A DNA stretch of 60,758 nt from Bergeriella denitrificans NBRC 102155 (GTDB taxonomy: Bacteria > Pseudomonadota > Gammaproteobacteria > Burkholderiales > Neisseriaceae): contig NZ_BCWL01000002.1 of the NCBI RefSeq assembly GCF_001592185.1, positions 1 to 60,758 on the forward strand, in the 5' to 3' direction. The notes below the pieces were generated by a model. That model did no database searches, was not told the origin of the DNA, and saw nothing but the letters and a program-made list of their open reading frames with translations. The number at the start of each line of letters is the position of its first letter. The stretch's first letter is position 1. Made by a program: the position numbers and the translations under genes. Of this stretch, positions 20,963-28,640 are shown piece by piece.

Positions 20963-21544
20963 TTAAGCGGCAAAGCGTTTGGCTACTTCGTCCCAGTTCA
21001 CGATTTCCCAGAAACCTTTCAGGTAGTTCGGGCGGCTGTTGCGGTAGTCGATGTAGTAGGCGTGTTCCCATACGTCGCAAGTCAGCAGCGGGGTGTTGTC
21101 AGTAGTCAGCGGGGTAGCGGCGTTGGAAGTGGAAACCAGATCCAATTCGCCCGCAGGGGTTTTTACCAACCATGCCCAGCCTGAGCCGAAAGTGCCGGCC
21201 GCGCAGGCGTTGAAGGCTTCTTGGAAGGCTTCGAAGCTGCCCCATTTGGCATCGATGGCGGCAGCCAAGTCGCCGGCAGGTTTGCCTTGGCCTTTAGGTG
21301 TGAAGCCCAGCCAGTAGAAGGTGTGGTTCCAGGTTTGCGCTGCGTTGTTGAATACGCCGCCTGAAGATTTTTTCACGATTTCTTCCAAAGACAGGTTTTC
21401 AAACTCGGTGCCTTTGATTTGGTTGTTCAGATTGGTGATGTAGGTTTGGTGGTGTTTGCCGTAGTGGTATTCCAAAGTTTCTTTGGAAAGATGCGGCTCC
21501 AGAGCGTCCAGGGCATACGGCAGTTGTGGCAGTTGGTGTTCCAT
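20963..21544 (-). CDS. sodB: Iron superoxide dismutase
   Basis: Dismutates superoxide in the cytosol. The 193-residue protein has the metal ligands His27 (EYHYGKHH), His74 (TWNHTFYW), Asp157 and His161 (DVWEHAYY). Gln70 in AAQTWNH and the overall pattern indicate the iron form. A GGAGTGC ribosome site precedes the ATG. It is monocistronic and divergent from dnaB. Confidence 0.96.
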   Translation of the reverse strand: MEHQLPQLPYALDALEPHLSKETLEYHYGKHHQTYITNLNNQIKGTEFENLSLEEIVKKSSGGVFNNAAQTWNHTFYWLGFTPKGQGKPAGDLAAAIDAKWGSFEAFQEAFNACAAGTFGSGWAWLVKTPAGELDLVSTSNAATPLTTDNTPLLTCDVWEHAYYIDYRNSRPNYLKGFWEIVNWDEVAKRFAA

Positions 21545-21690
21545 TTCAGCACTCCTTATGGGTTGTGTGTCGTCATTGTCGGCGCAGGCGTGCGGCTTTT
21601 TCAGACGGCCTGCTGCTGCCGCTTATGTGGCGGCAGAGATGCCATTTTACCTGCGCTGAGTTTAAAAAACCAATAAAACTTATGCTGCGC

Positions 21691-21696
21691 TATAAT
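21691..21696 (+). promoter_or_regulatory. Probable dnaB -10 element
   Basis: A perfect TATAAT 38 bases before the dnaB start; no strong -35 at 17 bases upstream, but TGCTGCGC precedes it. Confidence 0.45.
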
Positions 21697-21734
21697 AGTG
21701 CATTCTTAATGTGTGCCTGATTGCGAGATGTGCC

Positions 21735-23141
21735 ATGAATGATTATCCGGATATGCCGTCTGAAGACCGCGAGGTCGGTGCGTTGTCGCTGCCGCCGCAC
21801 TCGATGGAGGCGGAGCAGTCGGTATTGGGCGGCCTGCTGCTGGAGAATTCGGCGTTTGACCGCATCGTCGATGTGCTCGGCGGCGAGGATTTTTACCGCC
21901 ACGAGCACCGCCTGATTTTCCGCGCAATAGCCAAGTTAATCAACGAGCACCGCCCGGCCGATGTGATTACGGTGCAGGAAGCGCTGGAACGCAATGAAGA
22001 GCTGGAAGCGGCGGGCGGCTTCGATTATCTGATTTCATTGGCGCAAAACACGCCTTCTGCCGCCAATATCCGCCGCTATGCCGAGATTGTGCGCGAGCGT
22101 TCCATCATGCGCCAGCTGGCCGAAGTGGGTACGGAAATCGCCCGCAGCGCCTACAATCCGCAAGGCCGCGACGCGGGGCAGCTTTTGGACGAAGCGGAAA
22201 ACAAAGTGTTCCAAATCGCCGAGAGTACCGCTAAATCCAAGCAGGGCTTTTTGGAAATGCCCGCGCTTTTGGAAGAAGTGGTGGCGCGTATCGATATGCT
22301 GTACTCGCGCGACAATCCCGATGAAGTCACAGGCATTCCGACCGGCTTTATCGATTTGGACAAGAAAACATCGGGCCTGCAGCCGGGCGATTTGATTATC
22401 GTGGCCGGGCGGCCGTCTATGGGTAAAACCGCGTTTTCCATTAATATCGCCGAATATGTGGCGGTAGAAGGCAAGCTGCCGGTGGCGGTGTTTTCCATGG
22501 AGATGGGCGGTGCGCAGCTGGTGATGCGTATGCTCGGCTCGGTCGGCCGGCTCGACCAGCATGTTTTGAAAACCGGCCGTCTGGAAGACGAGCATTGGGG
22601 GCGGCTGAACGACGCCGTGGTCAAGCTCTCTGACGCGCCGATGTATATCGACGAAACCCCCGGCCTGACCGCGCTGGAGCTGCGCGCCCGCGCCCGCCGC
22701 CTGGCGCGGCAGTATAACGGCAAGCTGGGGCTGATTGTCATCGACTATCTGCAGCTGATGGCCGGCTCGGGGCGCAGCGACAACCGCGCGTCCGAATTGG
22801 GCGAAATTTCCCGCTCGCTCAAGGCTTTGGCTAAGGAGCTGCAAGTGCCCGTGATTGCGCTGTCGCAGCTGAGCCGTACCGTAGAGCAGCGTACCGACAA
22901 GCGGCCGATGATGTCGGACTTGCGCGAATCGGGCGCCATCGAGCAGGATGCCGACCTGATTATGTTTATGTACCGCGACGAATACTACAACCCCGAATCG
23001 CCCGTAAAAGGTTTGGCCGAATGTATCATCGGCAAACACCGTAACGGCCCGACCGGCAAAGTGTTCTTGACCTGGATGGGGCAGTTTACCAAATTCGACA
23101 ACGCGGCCTATATTCCCGAATCCGCCCTGATGGAAGATTAA
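21735..23141 (+). CDS. dnaB: Replicative DNA helicase DnaB
   Basis: The hexameric helicase at the replication fork. The 468-residue protein has the N-terminal primase-interacting domain (PPHSMEAEQSVLGG) and a RecA-like C-terminal ATPase with Walker A GRPSMGKTAF (about residue 225), Walker B LIVIDYLQLM and the arginine-finger region ESGAIEQDADLIMFMYRDE. The start is MNDYPDMPSED; eight more in-frame codons upstream lack homology. An AT-type uptake sequence (21753-21764) is read as codons 7-10 (MPSE). As in other neisseriae the pilHIJKX pseudopilin genes follow on the same strand. Confidence 0.97.
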   Translation: MNDYPDMPSEDREVGALSLPPHSMEAEQSVLGGLLLENSAFDRIVDVLGGEDFYRHEHRLIFRAIAKLINEHRPADVITVQEALERNEELEAAGGFDYLISLAQNTPSAANIRRYAEIVRERSIMRQLAEVGTEIARSAYNPQGRDAGQLLDEAENKVFQIAESTAKSKQGFLEMPALLEEVVARIDMLYSRDNPDEVTGIPTGFIDLDKKTSGLQPGDLIIVAGRPSMGKTAFSINIAEYVAVEGKLPVAVFSMEMGGAQLVMRMLGSVGRLDQHVLKTGRLEDEHWGRLNDAVVKLSDAPMYIDETPGLTALELRARARRLARQYNGKLGLIVIDYLQLMAGSGRSDNRASELGEISRSLKALAKELQVPVIALSQLSRTVEQRTDKRPMMSDLRESGAIEQDADLIMFMYRDEYYNPESPVKGLAECIIGKHRNGPTGKVFLTWMGQFTKFDNAAYIPESALMED

Positions 23142-23201
23142 GCGGATTGTGCGGCAAGGGGCTGATTTCGTGTTCAACCACCATGATAAGGCCGTCTGAA
23201 A

Positions 23202-23867
23202 ATGATGCCCGATAGCAAAGGTTTTACCTTTATCGAAATGCTGCTGGTGCTGGTGTTGTCTGCCGTGGCTGCCGCCATTGCCCTGCCCAATCTGGGCGGC
23301 TGGCGGGCGAAGGCGCGTGCGGCCAATCAGGCGCAGCAGCTGGCGAACCTGCTGCAGTATGCGCGGGGCGAAGCGGCGCGGCTCAATTTAACGGTGTATG
23401 TCTGCCCGGCGCAAATCCGCGTGGACGGGCGGGCGCAAGGCCATTGCCGCGCCGAAAACAGAGCGCAGGGGCTGACGGCTTTTGCCGATGCCAACCAAAA
23501 CCGTCTGTATGACGACGATACCCGCGACCTTTCCCTGCGCACGGTGATTTTAAACGCCAATCTCACGCAGGGCGAAGCGCCGAAAAATACCTACCGCTAC
23601 CAAAGCTGCAGCGCGGGCGGCAGCTGCGCCGATACCGATGATTTGGTGTGGGCGTATTACCCCGACGGCGCATTCGGCTACGGCAGCCGCATGGGCGCTC
23701 AGGCGCGTATGGCCGCCGCAGGGCGTTTGCGCGTGATTGTCTCGGATGCCCGCGCCGACGGCAGCGATGCGGCGGCGCGCTCGGCGGTGGTGGTGATAGA
23801 CGCGGGCGGGCGTGCGGAAGTGTGTGCGAAAAACGATGAGCGTGCCATCTGCCGCCATCCCGATTGA
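23202..23867 (+). CDS. pilH: PilH (FimT/GspH-family minor pseudopilin)
   Basis: Minor type IV pilus subunit that helps prime pilus assembly. The 221-residue prepilin has a six- to seven-residue leader cut before FTFIEMLLVLVLSAVAAAIA (Gly-1, Glu+5), and a globular GspH domain with paired cysteines (YVCPAQ, GHC, SCSAGGSC, EVCAK, AICRH). The start is ATGATG directly after an uptake sequence (AGGCCGTCTGAAA), so translation may begin at either codon. It is the first of five pseudopilin genes after dnaB. Confidence 0.9.
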   Translation: MMPDSKGFTFIEMLLVLVLSAVAAAIALPNLGGWRAKARAANQAQQLANLLQYARGEAARLNLTVYVCPAQIRVDGRAQGHCRAENRAQGLTAFADANQNRLYDDDTRDLSLRTVILNANLTQGEAPKNTYRYQSCSAGGSCADTDDLVWAYYPDGAFGYGSRMGAQARMAAAGRLRVIVSDARADGSDAAARSAVVVIDAGGRAEVCAKNDERAICRHPD

Positions 23868-23885
23868 TAAAGAACGAGGGCGCGA

Positions 23886-24482
23886 ATGGCCAATCCAAGC
23901 GGAAAAGCGGCGGCAGGCCGTCTGAAAAAACGCCAGCAGGGCGTGACGCTGATTGAAGTGCTGGTGGCTTCCGCCATTTTGCTGATCGGCGTATTGGCTT
24001 TGCTGTCGGTACAAACCCGGGCGGTGTCGGGCGTGCGCGAGGCCGAGGGCGAAAGCGCCGTTTCGCTGATTGTGCAAAACCTGTCGGCGGGCATGGCGGC
24101 CAATCCCGTGCTGACCGCAGCGGGCAACAGCCTGCCGGGCAAATCTTTCCGGCATTATTATGGCAGCGGGCGGGCGGCGGCCTGTCGCGGCGATTATGCG
24201 GCGCGTATGGATAAAACGCAGCTGGCGGCCGCCCAATTATGCCGTTTTCAAAACAGCCTGGCCGCCGCTTTGCCCGAAAGTACGGTGTATTACGCCGTGT
24301 GCCGCGACACCTCGGGCAACGAGCCGACGCTCAACGGCGGTACGTTCAATCCGCGCTGCAACAACCGCGCCGGTATGACAGCGATTAAAGTGGCCTGGCT
24401 GCCCGGCTCGGATGCCGAGGGCGGCCTGCGTTCGGCAGACGGGCAGACGTATTACACGTTTCAAATCAGGATGGCGGAATAA
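23886..24482 (+). CDS. pilI: PilI (PilV-type minor pseudopilin)
   Basis: A 198-residue prepilin of the PilV family. The long basic leader ([19 protein letters not shown]) is cut before VTLIEVLVASAILLIGVLAL; an uptake sequence is read within the leader codons (GRLKK). Eighteen bases separate it from pilH and its stop overlaps the next start by one base (TAATG), so it is translationally coupled. Family members sit in the tip complex of the pilus. The name is given by position and domain. Confidence 0.87.
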   Translation: MANPSGKAAAGRLKKRQQGVTLIEVLVASAILLIGVLALLSVQTRAVSGVREAEGESAVSLIVQNLSAGMAANPVLTAAGNSLPGKSFRHYYGSGRAAACRGDYAARMDKTQLAAAQLCRFQNSLAAALPESTVYYAVCRDTSGNEPTLNGGTFNPRCNNRAGMTAIKVAWLPGSDAEGGLRSADGQTYYTFQIRMAE

Positions 24483-25423
24483 TGACGCAGCGCAAAATCA
24501 CTTATCTGCCGCCTAAACCGGCTTCGCGCGGCTTTACGCTGATGGAATTTCTGGTGGCCGGCGCACTGGGCATGATTGTGCTGGTGGCGGCTACATCGGG
24601 CTATACCGCCATGCGGAATATGAACCAGGCGGCCAATGCGCGCGCGGCGGTGCAGCAGGATGTGCGCCGCGCGGCGGCTTTGCTGGCGCAGGACGCACGG
24701 CAGGCCGGCGCGTTCGGCTGCTTCGATACCGCCAAAGCCGTACGCGGCGATGTGCTGGAAGACAGCGCGCCCGATCATGCCCAAGCCTTAACGGCGGCAG
24801 GGCAGGCGGGCGTGCAGCCCGTTAAGGTATTGGGCAGCGCGGCGGCCTTGGGCATCAGCGGCTTCAGCTCGTCGGGCAGCGTGCTGGTGTTCCAATACGG
24901 CACACCTTCGGGCACGCTGTATGCGCCCGGCCAAGATGTTGCGGCGGGCGCGGCGCTGTACAGCAGCTGCCGCTATCTGTTCAGGCCGTCTGAAAATCTG
25001 CCGAATGCTGCGGCAATCCGCGCGGCTTTAAGATTGGCGGACACACGCGCCGACGGCGAAGTATCGGTGATGCGCTATACCCCCGCTGCTTATGCGGTGG
25101 GCAGCCTGAACGGCGAGCAGGGGCTGTACCGCTTCGGCTTGGACGACAACGGCCGCTGGGGCAGCCCGCAGCTTTTGGTCGCCAATGCGGCATCATGGTC
25201 GCTAGCTTATCTGTATGTGGAAAACTGCCCCGCAGGCAGCAATCCGAGCGAAACATTCGTTTATACGGCCACGGCCAACCCGGCGCGCACGCCCGCGCTG
25301 ATACGCATCAGCCTTAACGGCGGCAATATCGCCTCGGAAGCGGGCGGTATAGGTATAGTAGATGTGCCCGCCATCGAAGTCGGCATCAAAGGAGGGAATG
25401 CATGCGCCAACCGCGTCTGGTAA
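24482..25423 (+). CDS. pilJ: PilJ (PilW-type minor pseudopilin)
   Basis: A 313-residue prepilin with leader ending ASRG before FTLMEFLVAGALGMIVLVAA, the largest of the set, as usual for PilW/PilJ proteins. The body has scattered cysteines (FGCFD, YSSCRY, VENCPAG, NACANRV). Its start overlaps the pilI stop by one base, and its 3' end overlaps pilK by 22 bases. Part of the minor-pilin complex that starts pilus assembly. Confidence 0.87.
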   Translation: MTQRKITYLPPKPASRGFTLMEFLVAGALGMIVLVAATSGYTAMRNMNQAANARAAVQQDVRRAAALLAQDARQAGAFGCFDTAKAVRGDVLEDSAPDHAQALTAAGQAGVQPVKVLGSAAALGISGFSSSGSVLVFQYGTPSGTLYAPGQDVAAGAALYSSCRYLFRPSENLPNAAAIRAALRLADTRADGEVSVMRYTPAAYAVGSLNGEQGLYRFGLDDNGRWGSPQLLVANAASWSLAYLYVENCPAGSNPSETFVYTATANPARTPALIRISLNGGNIASEAGGIGIVDVPAIEVGIKGGNACANRVW

Positions 25424-25971
25424 ATGCCCCGCAGCGGCAGCAGGGTTTTGTGCTGTTTATGGTGTTGGCGGTGATGATGGTGGTGGCTCTGTTTGTGGTG
25501 GCTGCCGTGCAGTCCTACAACACGGAGCAGCGCATCAGTGCCAACGATGCCGACCGGAAATTCGCCGCTTCTTTGGCCGAAGCCGCTTTGCGTGAGGGTG
25601 AGCGGCGGGCGGTCACCCTGGATAGGGAAGGGGCGGTTTTTACCGCCGATTGTGCGGACGGATTGTGTACCGCAGTCGGCTCGTCCGCGCCTGCGGGCAG
25701 AAACGATATTGTGATTGAAGGCGCGCCGACCGTACCCGCTGTATCGCGCCGCTGCGGTAATGCCTTGTGTTTGGATAACCGCAGTCGAAGATATAATGTC
25801 GGCGGCTTGAATACCAATAAAGACCCGCGCTATCTGATTGAGTTTATCCGCTTTGATGCCGAAACCGGCGAAGCCGTTTATCGGGTCAGCGCGCAAGGCC
25901 GGGGCAGGATTGCCAATACGGCGGTGGTGGTGCAATCGTATGTAAGGGTGGGCGCAAATGCGGGCAACTAA
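25402..25971 (+). CDS. pilK: PilK (PilX N-terminal-domain pseudopilin)
   Basis: A 189-residue protein with a leader ending RQQG before FVLFMVLAVMMVVALFVVAA. This helix lacks the usual Glu+5, as in PilX/GspK-type pseudopilins that cap the complex. Two cysteine pairs are seen (ADCADGLC, RRCGNALC). The start overlaps pilJ by 22 bases and its end overlaps the next gene by 14, a pattern of tight coupling. Confidence 0.85.
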   Translation: MRQPRLVNAPQRQQGFVLFMVLAVMMVVALFVVAAVQSYNTEQRISANDADRKFAASLAEAALREGERRAVTLDREGAVFTADCADGLCTAVGSSAPAGRNDIVIEGAPTVPAVSRRCGNALCLDNRSRRYNVGGLNTNKDPRYLIEFIRFDAETGEAVYRVSAQGRGRIANTAVVVQSYVRVGANAGN

Positions 25972-26419
25972 ATTCGGCGTGCAAGGCTTTACTTTGGTGG
26001 AAATGCTGCTGGCTTTAGCCATCGTCGGCCTGCTGGCCGTATTTGCCGTGCAGAGCTATCAAAGCCATATCAATAAAGGCTATGAAGCGCAGGCTGCGTT
26101 GGATTTGGGCAGTTTGAACCAGTCGGTAGCCGCCATGCGCCTGCGCGAGCCGTCGCAAACCGCAGCCGAATGGGATGCGCGTATGCAGTCGCTGGCCGCA
26201 AGCCTGCAGGCCGCATCGCCCGCAGGCAGCCGCTACCGCTACGAAGTCGAGTTAGTGTCGGACGGCGGGCGGACGCGCCATTATCTGTATGCCTTGCCGT
26301 CTGAAAACGGCGCAGCGGCGCTGTGGGCAGACGGAGCGGGCGGAATTTACCGCTGCGACACTGCTGCGGCCGCGCGTCGGCGGGAAGCGGGCGAGCATAC
26401 CGCCTGCCGCCGTATATAG
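25958..26419 (+). CDS. PilX/PilL-position minor pilin
   Basis: A 153-residue prepilin: leader MRATKFGVQG cut before FTLVEMLLALAIVGLLAVFA, then a small pilin body whose only cysteines (YRC and HTAC, near the C-terminus) could close a D-region loop. In N. meningitidis this place holds pilX (aggregation) and in N. gonorrhoeae pilL; the sequence is too diverged for me to choose, so I give no symbol. Last gene of the dnaB-pilHIJK cluster. Confidence 0.82.
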   Translation: MRATKFGVQGFTLVEMLLALAIVGLLAVFAVQSYQSHINKGYEAQAALDLGSLNQSVAAMRLREPSQTAAEWDARMQSLAASLQAASPAGSRYRYEVELVSDGGRTRHYLYALPSENGAAALWADGAGGIYRCDTAAAARRREAGEHTACRRI

Positions 26420-26465
26420 TCGGACAAGATAAAGCATACGGCGTGTGCGCTTTGCTGCGTTATAT
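26415..26465. repeat. Partial Correia-like sequence
   Basis: Begins with TATAGTCGGACAAG and contains TACGGCGTGTGCGC...GCTGCG, resembling the TATAGTC end and the TACGGCGTTGC core of the 70-base element at 58654. It follows the last pseudopilin gene and lacks a clear opposite end. Confidence 0.4.
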
Positions 26466-26531
26466 GTTCAATATAAATAGGTGCATTTTTCAGACGGCAT
26501 CGGGCGGTTTCCGAGCGCCGGATAAATCCGT

Positions 26532-26537
26532 TATAAT
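26532..26537 (+). promoter_or_regulatory. Probable pgsA -10 element
   Basis: TATAAT 53 bases before the pgsA ATG; the hexamer 17 bases upstream (TTCCGA) is a poor -35. Confidence 0.45.
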
Positions 26538-26589
26538 CAAACCGGTTTTGCGGCGCCGTTTCGGCCGCCTTTCGATAAAAGGTCATACC

Positions 26590-27153
26590 ATGCCTTGCAA
26601 CATCCCCATCTTGCTGACTTGGCTGCGCGTTTTGCTGATACCGGTCTTTACCGCCCTGTTTTATCTGCCCGCAGGCTGGGTGGATACGCAAACCGTCAAC
26701 TGGCTGGCCGCCGCGATTTTTGCCATAGCGGCGGTCACCGATTGGTTCGACGGATTTTTGGCGCGGCTGTGGAAGCAGACGTCCGACTTCGGCGCGTTTC
26801 TCGACCCCGTGGCCGACAAGCTGATGGTGGCGGTGGCGCTGCTGCTGCTGGTCAGCCTGAACCGCACCTATGTTATTTTCGCCATGATTATCATCGGGCG
26901 GGAAATTACCATCTCAGCTCTGCGCGAATGGATGGCGCAGATGGGCAAGCGCAGCAGCGTGGCCGTGGCCACCATAGGCAAGCTGAAAACCGCCGCGCAG
27001 ATGGTGGCTATTTTACTGCTTTTGGCCGGTTTGGAAGATTTTTACGGCTTCGATTTGGTGCTGATCGGTAACATATTGATGTTTATCGCATCCGTATTGA
27101 CCATCTGGTCGATGTTTTACTATCTCAAAATGGCCTGGAAAGAATTTAATTGA
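26590..27153 (+). CDS. pgsA: CDP-diacylglycerol-glycerol-3-phosphate 3-phosphatidyltransferase
   Basis: Makes phosphatidylglycerol phosphate in the inner membrane. The 187-residue protein starts MPCNIPILLTWLRV and has the CDP-alcohol phosphotransferase signature DGFLARLWKQTSDFGAFLDP followed by VADK, plus four or five hydrophobic segments. An open frame extends far upstream but without likeness. The product of pgpA (31241) catalyses the next step, dephosphorylation. As in E. coli, a Gly-Cys-Leu tRNA cluster follows. Confidence 0.95.
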   Translation: MPCNIPILLTWLRVLLIPVFTALFYLPAGWVDTQTVNWLAAAIFAIAAVTDWFDGFLARLWKQTSDFGAFLDPVADKLMVAVALLLLVSLNRTYVIFAMIIIGREITISALREWMAQMGKRSSVAVATIGKLKTAAQMVAILLLLAGLEDFYGFDLVLIGNILMFIASVLTIWSMFYYLKMAWKEFN

Positions 27154-27182
27154 GAAATTTTCAAAAAAGTGCCATAAAGTGC

Positions 27183-27211
27183 TTGACGTGTTCAGGCAAA
27201 TCCATAATAAT
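27183..27211 (+). promoter_or_regulatory. Probable tRNA-cluster promoter
   Basis: TTGACG (-35) with TAATAA or AATAAT 16-17 bases downstream, followed by a GC-rich stretch (GCCGC), the usual form of stringently controlled stable-RNA promoters. It lies between pgsA and the first tRNA-Gly. Confidence 0.55.
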
Positions 27212-27254
27212 AGCCGCTTCGTTACTTCGCAGAAGTAATTGAGATTGAATCCGG

Positions 27255-27330
27255 GCGGGAATAGCTCAGTTGGTAGAGCGCAACCTTGCCAAGGTTGAGG
27301 TCGCGAGTTCGAGACTCGTTTCCCGCTCCA
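27255..27330 (+). tRNA. tRNA-Gly (GCC), copy 1
   Basis: A 76-base cloverleaf with acceptor GCGGGAA/TTCCCGC, D arm with GG, anticodon loop CTTGCCAAG reading GGC/GGU, T loop TTCGAGA and encoded CCA. Identical to copies 2-4. Confidence 0.97.
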
Positions 27331-27352
27331 TCCGGAATTCGACAGCCCTAAT

Positions 27353-27428
27353 GCGGGAATAGCTCAGTTGGTAGAGCGCAACCTTGCCAAGGTTGAGGTC
27401 GCGAGTTCGAGACTCGTTTCCCGCTCCA
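27353..27428 (+). tRNA. tRNA-Gly (GCC), copy 2
   Basis: Identical in all 76 bases to copy 1, after a 22-base spacer. Confidence 0.97.
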
Positions 27429-27453
27429 GTTTATCGTCAAATGTCATCCTAAT

Positions 27454-27529
27454 GCGGGAATAGCTCAGTTGGTAGAGCGCAACCTTGCCAAGGTTGAGGT
27501 CGCGAGTTCGAGACTCGTTTCCCGCTCCA
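27454..27529 (+). tRNA. tRNA-Gly (GCC), copy 3
   Basis: Identical to copy 1; the spacer before it (25 bases) differs in sequence from the others. Confidence 0.97.
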
Positions 27530-27544
27530 TTAGCCCGGCATTTG

Positions 27545-27625
<81 letters not shown>

Positions 27626-27665
27626 AGTCAGCAGCATGCTTTATCCGTAAAGCAGCTTTCAGTTT

Positions 27666-27739
27666 GGCGAGATAGCAAAGTGGTTATGCAGCGGATTGCA
27701 AATCCGTCGACGCCGGTTCGATTCCGACTCTCGCCTCCA
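27666..27739 (+). tRNA. tRNA-Cys (GCA)
   Basis: A 74-base cloverleaf with acceptor GGCGAGA/TCTCGCC, D loop with GG, anticodon stem GCGGA/TCCGT with loop TTGCAAA, four-base variable loop, T loop TTCGATT and encoded CCA. One C-A mismatch in the T stem. Confidence 0.96.
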
Positions 27740-27748
27740 CTTTCTCAC

Positions 27749-27826
27749 GGCGGGGTGGCAGAGTGTTTATGCCATAAGGGGTGCAACCTTTATGCAGGCC
27801 GGTTCAAATCCGCGCCCCCGCCTCCA
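27749..27826 (+). tRNA. Non-canonical tRNA-Cys-like gene (GCA)
   Basis: 78 bases with a perfect seven-pair acceptor (GGCGGGG/CCCCGCC), TCCA end, three-pair D stem (GCA/TGC) and T loop TTCAAAT, lying between tRNA-Cys and tRNA-Leu. The anticodon arm is unusual: ATAAGGG/CCTTTAT makes seven pairs, eight with the flanking C-G, around the six-base loop GTGCAA, with GCA preceded by T. The D loop (GAGTGTTTA) has no GG pair, and the T stem needs a bulged C (27813). Either a decaying duplicate of tRNA-Cys or one of the non-standard bacterial tRNA-Cys species with extended arms. The well-paired acceptor and long anticodon stem argue against simple decay. Confidence 0.65.
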
Positions 27827-27858
27827 GTTTGCTTGTTTTTCGACTGGGAAAAGCAAGA

Positions 27859-27948
27859 GCCCGGATGGTGAAATAGGTAGACACAACGGACTTAAAATCC
27901 GTCGGGGCTAAACACCCCGTGCCGGTTCGATTCCGGCTCCGGGCACCA
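27859..27948 (+). tRNA. tRNA-Leu (TAA)
   Basis: A 90-base class II tRNA: acceptor GCCCGGA/TCCGGGC, anticodon loop CTTAAAA (TAA), a long variable arm (CGGGG...CCCCG), T loop TTCGATT and ACCA end. Confidence 0.96.
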
Positions 27949-27975
27949 CGCACCCCAAAATATAAAATGTTGATG

Positions 27976-27998
27976 AGACCGCATGAAGCGGTCTTTTT
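27976..27998 (+). terminator. tRNA-cluster terminator
   Basis: GACCGC-ATGAA-GCGGTC followed by five T, 28 bases after tRNA-Leu. Confidence 0.88.
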
Positions 27999-28109
27999 CG
28001 TATCGGCCGTCTGAAAAGGGCGGCTTTTTTATGCGTGTCGTAAACGGTGTTGCATTTTTAATACAGCAAAGATAAAGAAAATTTGCCCGAATAAAAGATT
28101 TTCAAAACA

Positions 28110-28394
28110 ATGGCCTGCCTACCCGAGCAGAACCAAGATACGGTATTGGCGCGCTATACCCAAGCCGTGTTGGCGCAGGCAGACCGGGACGATAAAGCCG
28201 CTGTGCGGCAGCTGCGTGAATTAGTAGCGGAGCACCCGGAATATTTCACGCGCCTGTCGGTATCGCATCCCAAATTGTCATGGAAAGGGCTGACCCCGCG
28301 TGTGAACTGGACATGGACGCGCGTGGGCAGCAACCATTTCTACTACCGCTTTGCCGAGCATAAGGTGTTTATCGATATTTCCAAGCAGTTTTAG
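28110..28394 (+). CDS. Small protein of unknown function
   Basis: A 94-residue soluble protein without signal peptide or membrane segment. The N-terminal half is helical and charged (LAQADRDDKAAVRQLRELVA); the C-terminal half is aromatic (VNWTWTRVGSNHFYYRF). I do not recognise the family. The ATG is not preceded by a good ribosome site (AAAAGATTTTC), so the start is uncertain. Codon use is like its neighbours and an inverted DUS follows the stop by 16 bases, which supports a real gene. Confidence 0.65.
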   Translation: MACLPEQNQDTVLARYTQAVLAQADRDDKAAVRQLRELVAEHPEYFTRLSVSHPKLSWKGLTPRVNWTWTRVGSNHFYYRFAEHKVFIDISKQF

Positions 28395-28409
28395 GGAAAT
28401 GTGAACCCG

Positions 28410-28463
28410 GGCCGTCTGAAAAAAGGCATCAATTGAAGTATGCGGACGCATTTTCAGACGGCC
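28410..28463 (+). terminator. Inverted DUS pair after the 94-residue ORF
   Basis: GGGCCGTCTGAAAA and ATTTTCAGACGGCC separated by about 27 bases; probable terminator. Confidence 0.65.
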
Positions 28464-28511
28464 TTTGCCAGATTGCCGCGAAGCTGTTACACTTAACGCG
28501 TTATGATTACA

Positions 28512-28620
28512 GGGCATATTCCTTTTATGAAAGACGCAGAGCAGAGTAGTTTGATACAAAGCCCTACGCATATGCCCGATTTCCGGCAGCCCGACGCCAC
28601 CGACCGTCAGGCTGCTTTTT
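28512..28620 (+). promoter_or_regulatory. Structured leader with terminator-like hairpin upstream of terC-family gene
   Basis: GGGCATA (28512-28518) can pair with TATGCCC (28571-28577), enclosing about 52 bases, and is followed by GCAGCC...GGCTGC (28586-28615) plus five T. The whole ends 21 bases before the start codon of the TerC/CBS gene, where a terminator would act as an attenuator. TerC-family genes are often under Mn-sensing yybP-ykoY riboswitches; I see only a short GAGTAG reminiscent of that motif and do not claim a match. A 42-codon ORF (28503-28631) runs through the same region. Confidence 0.4.
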
Positions 28621-28640
28621 CACGTTTATAGGAAAGTAAA

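Noticed and set aside
28503-28631. A 42-codon ORF (MITGHIPFMKDAEQSSLIQS...) ending just before the TerC gene.
   Set aside because: No ribosome site and no recognisable family; the region is better explained as a structured leader. Kept only as an alternative in the leader finding.
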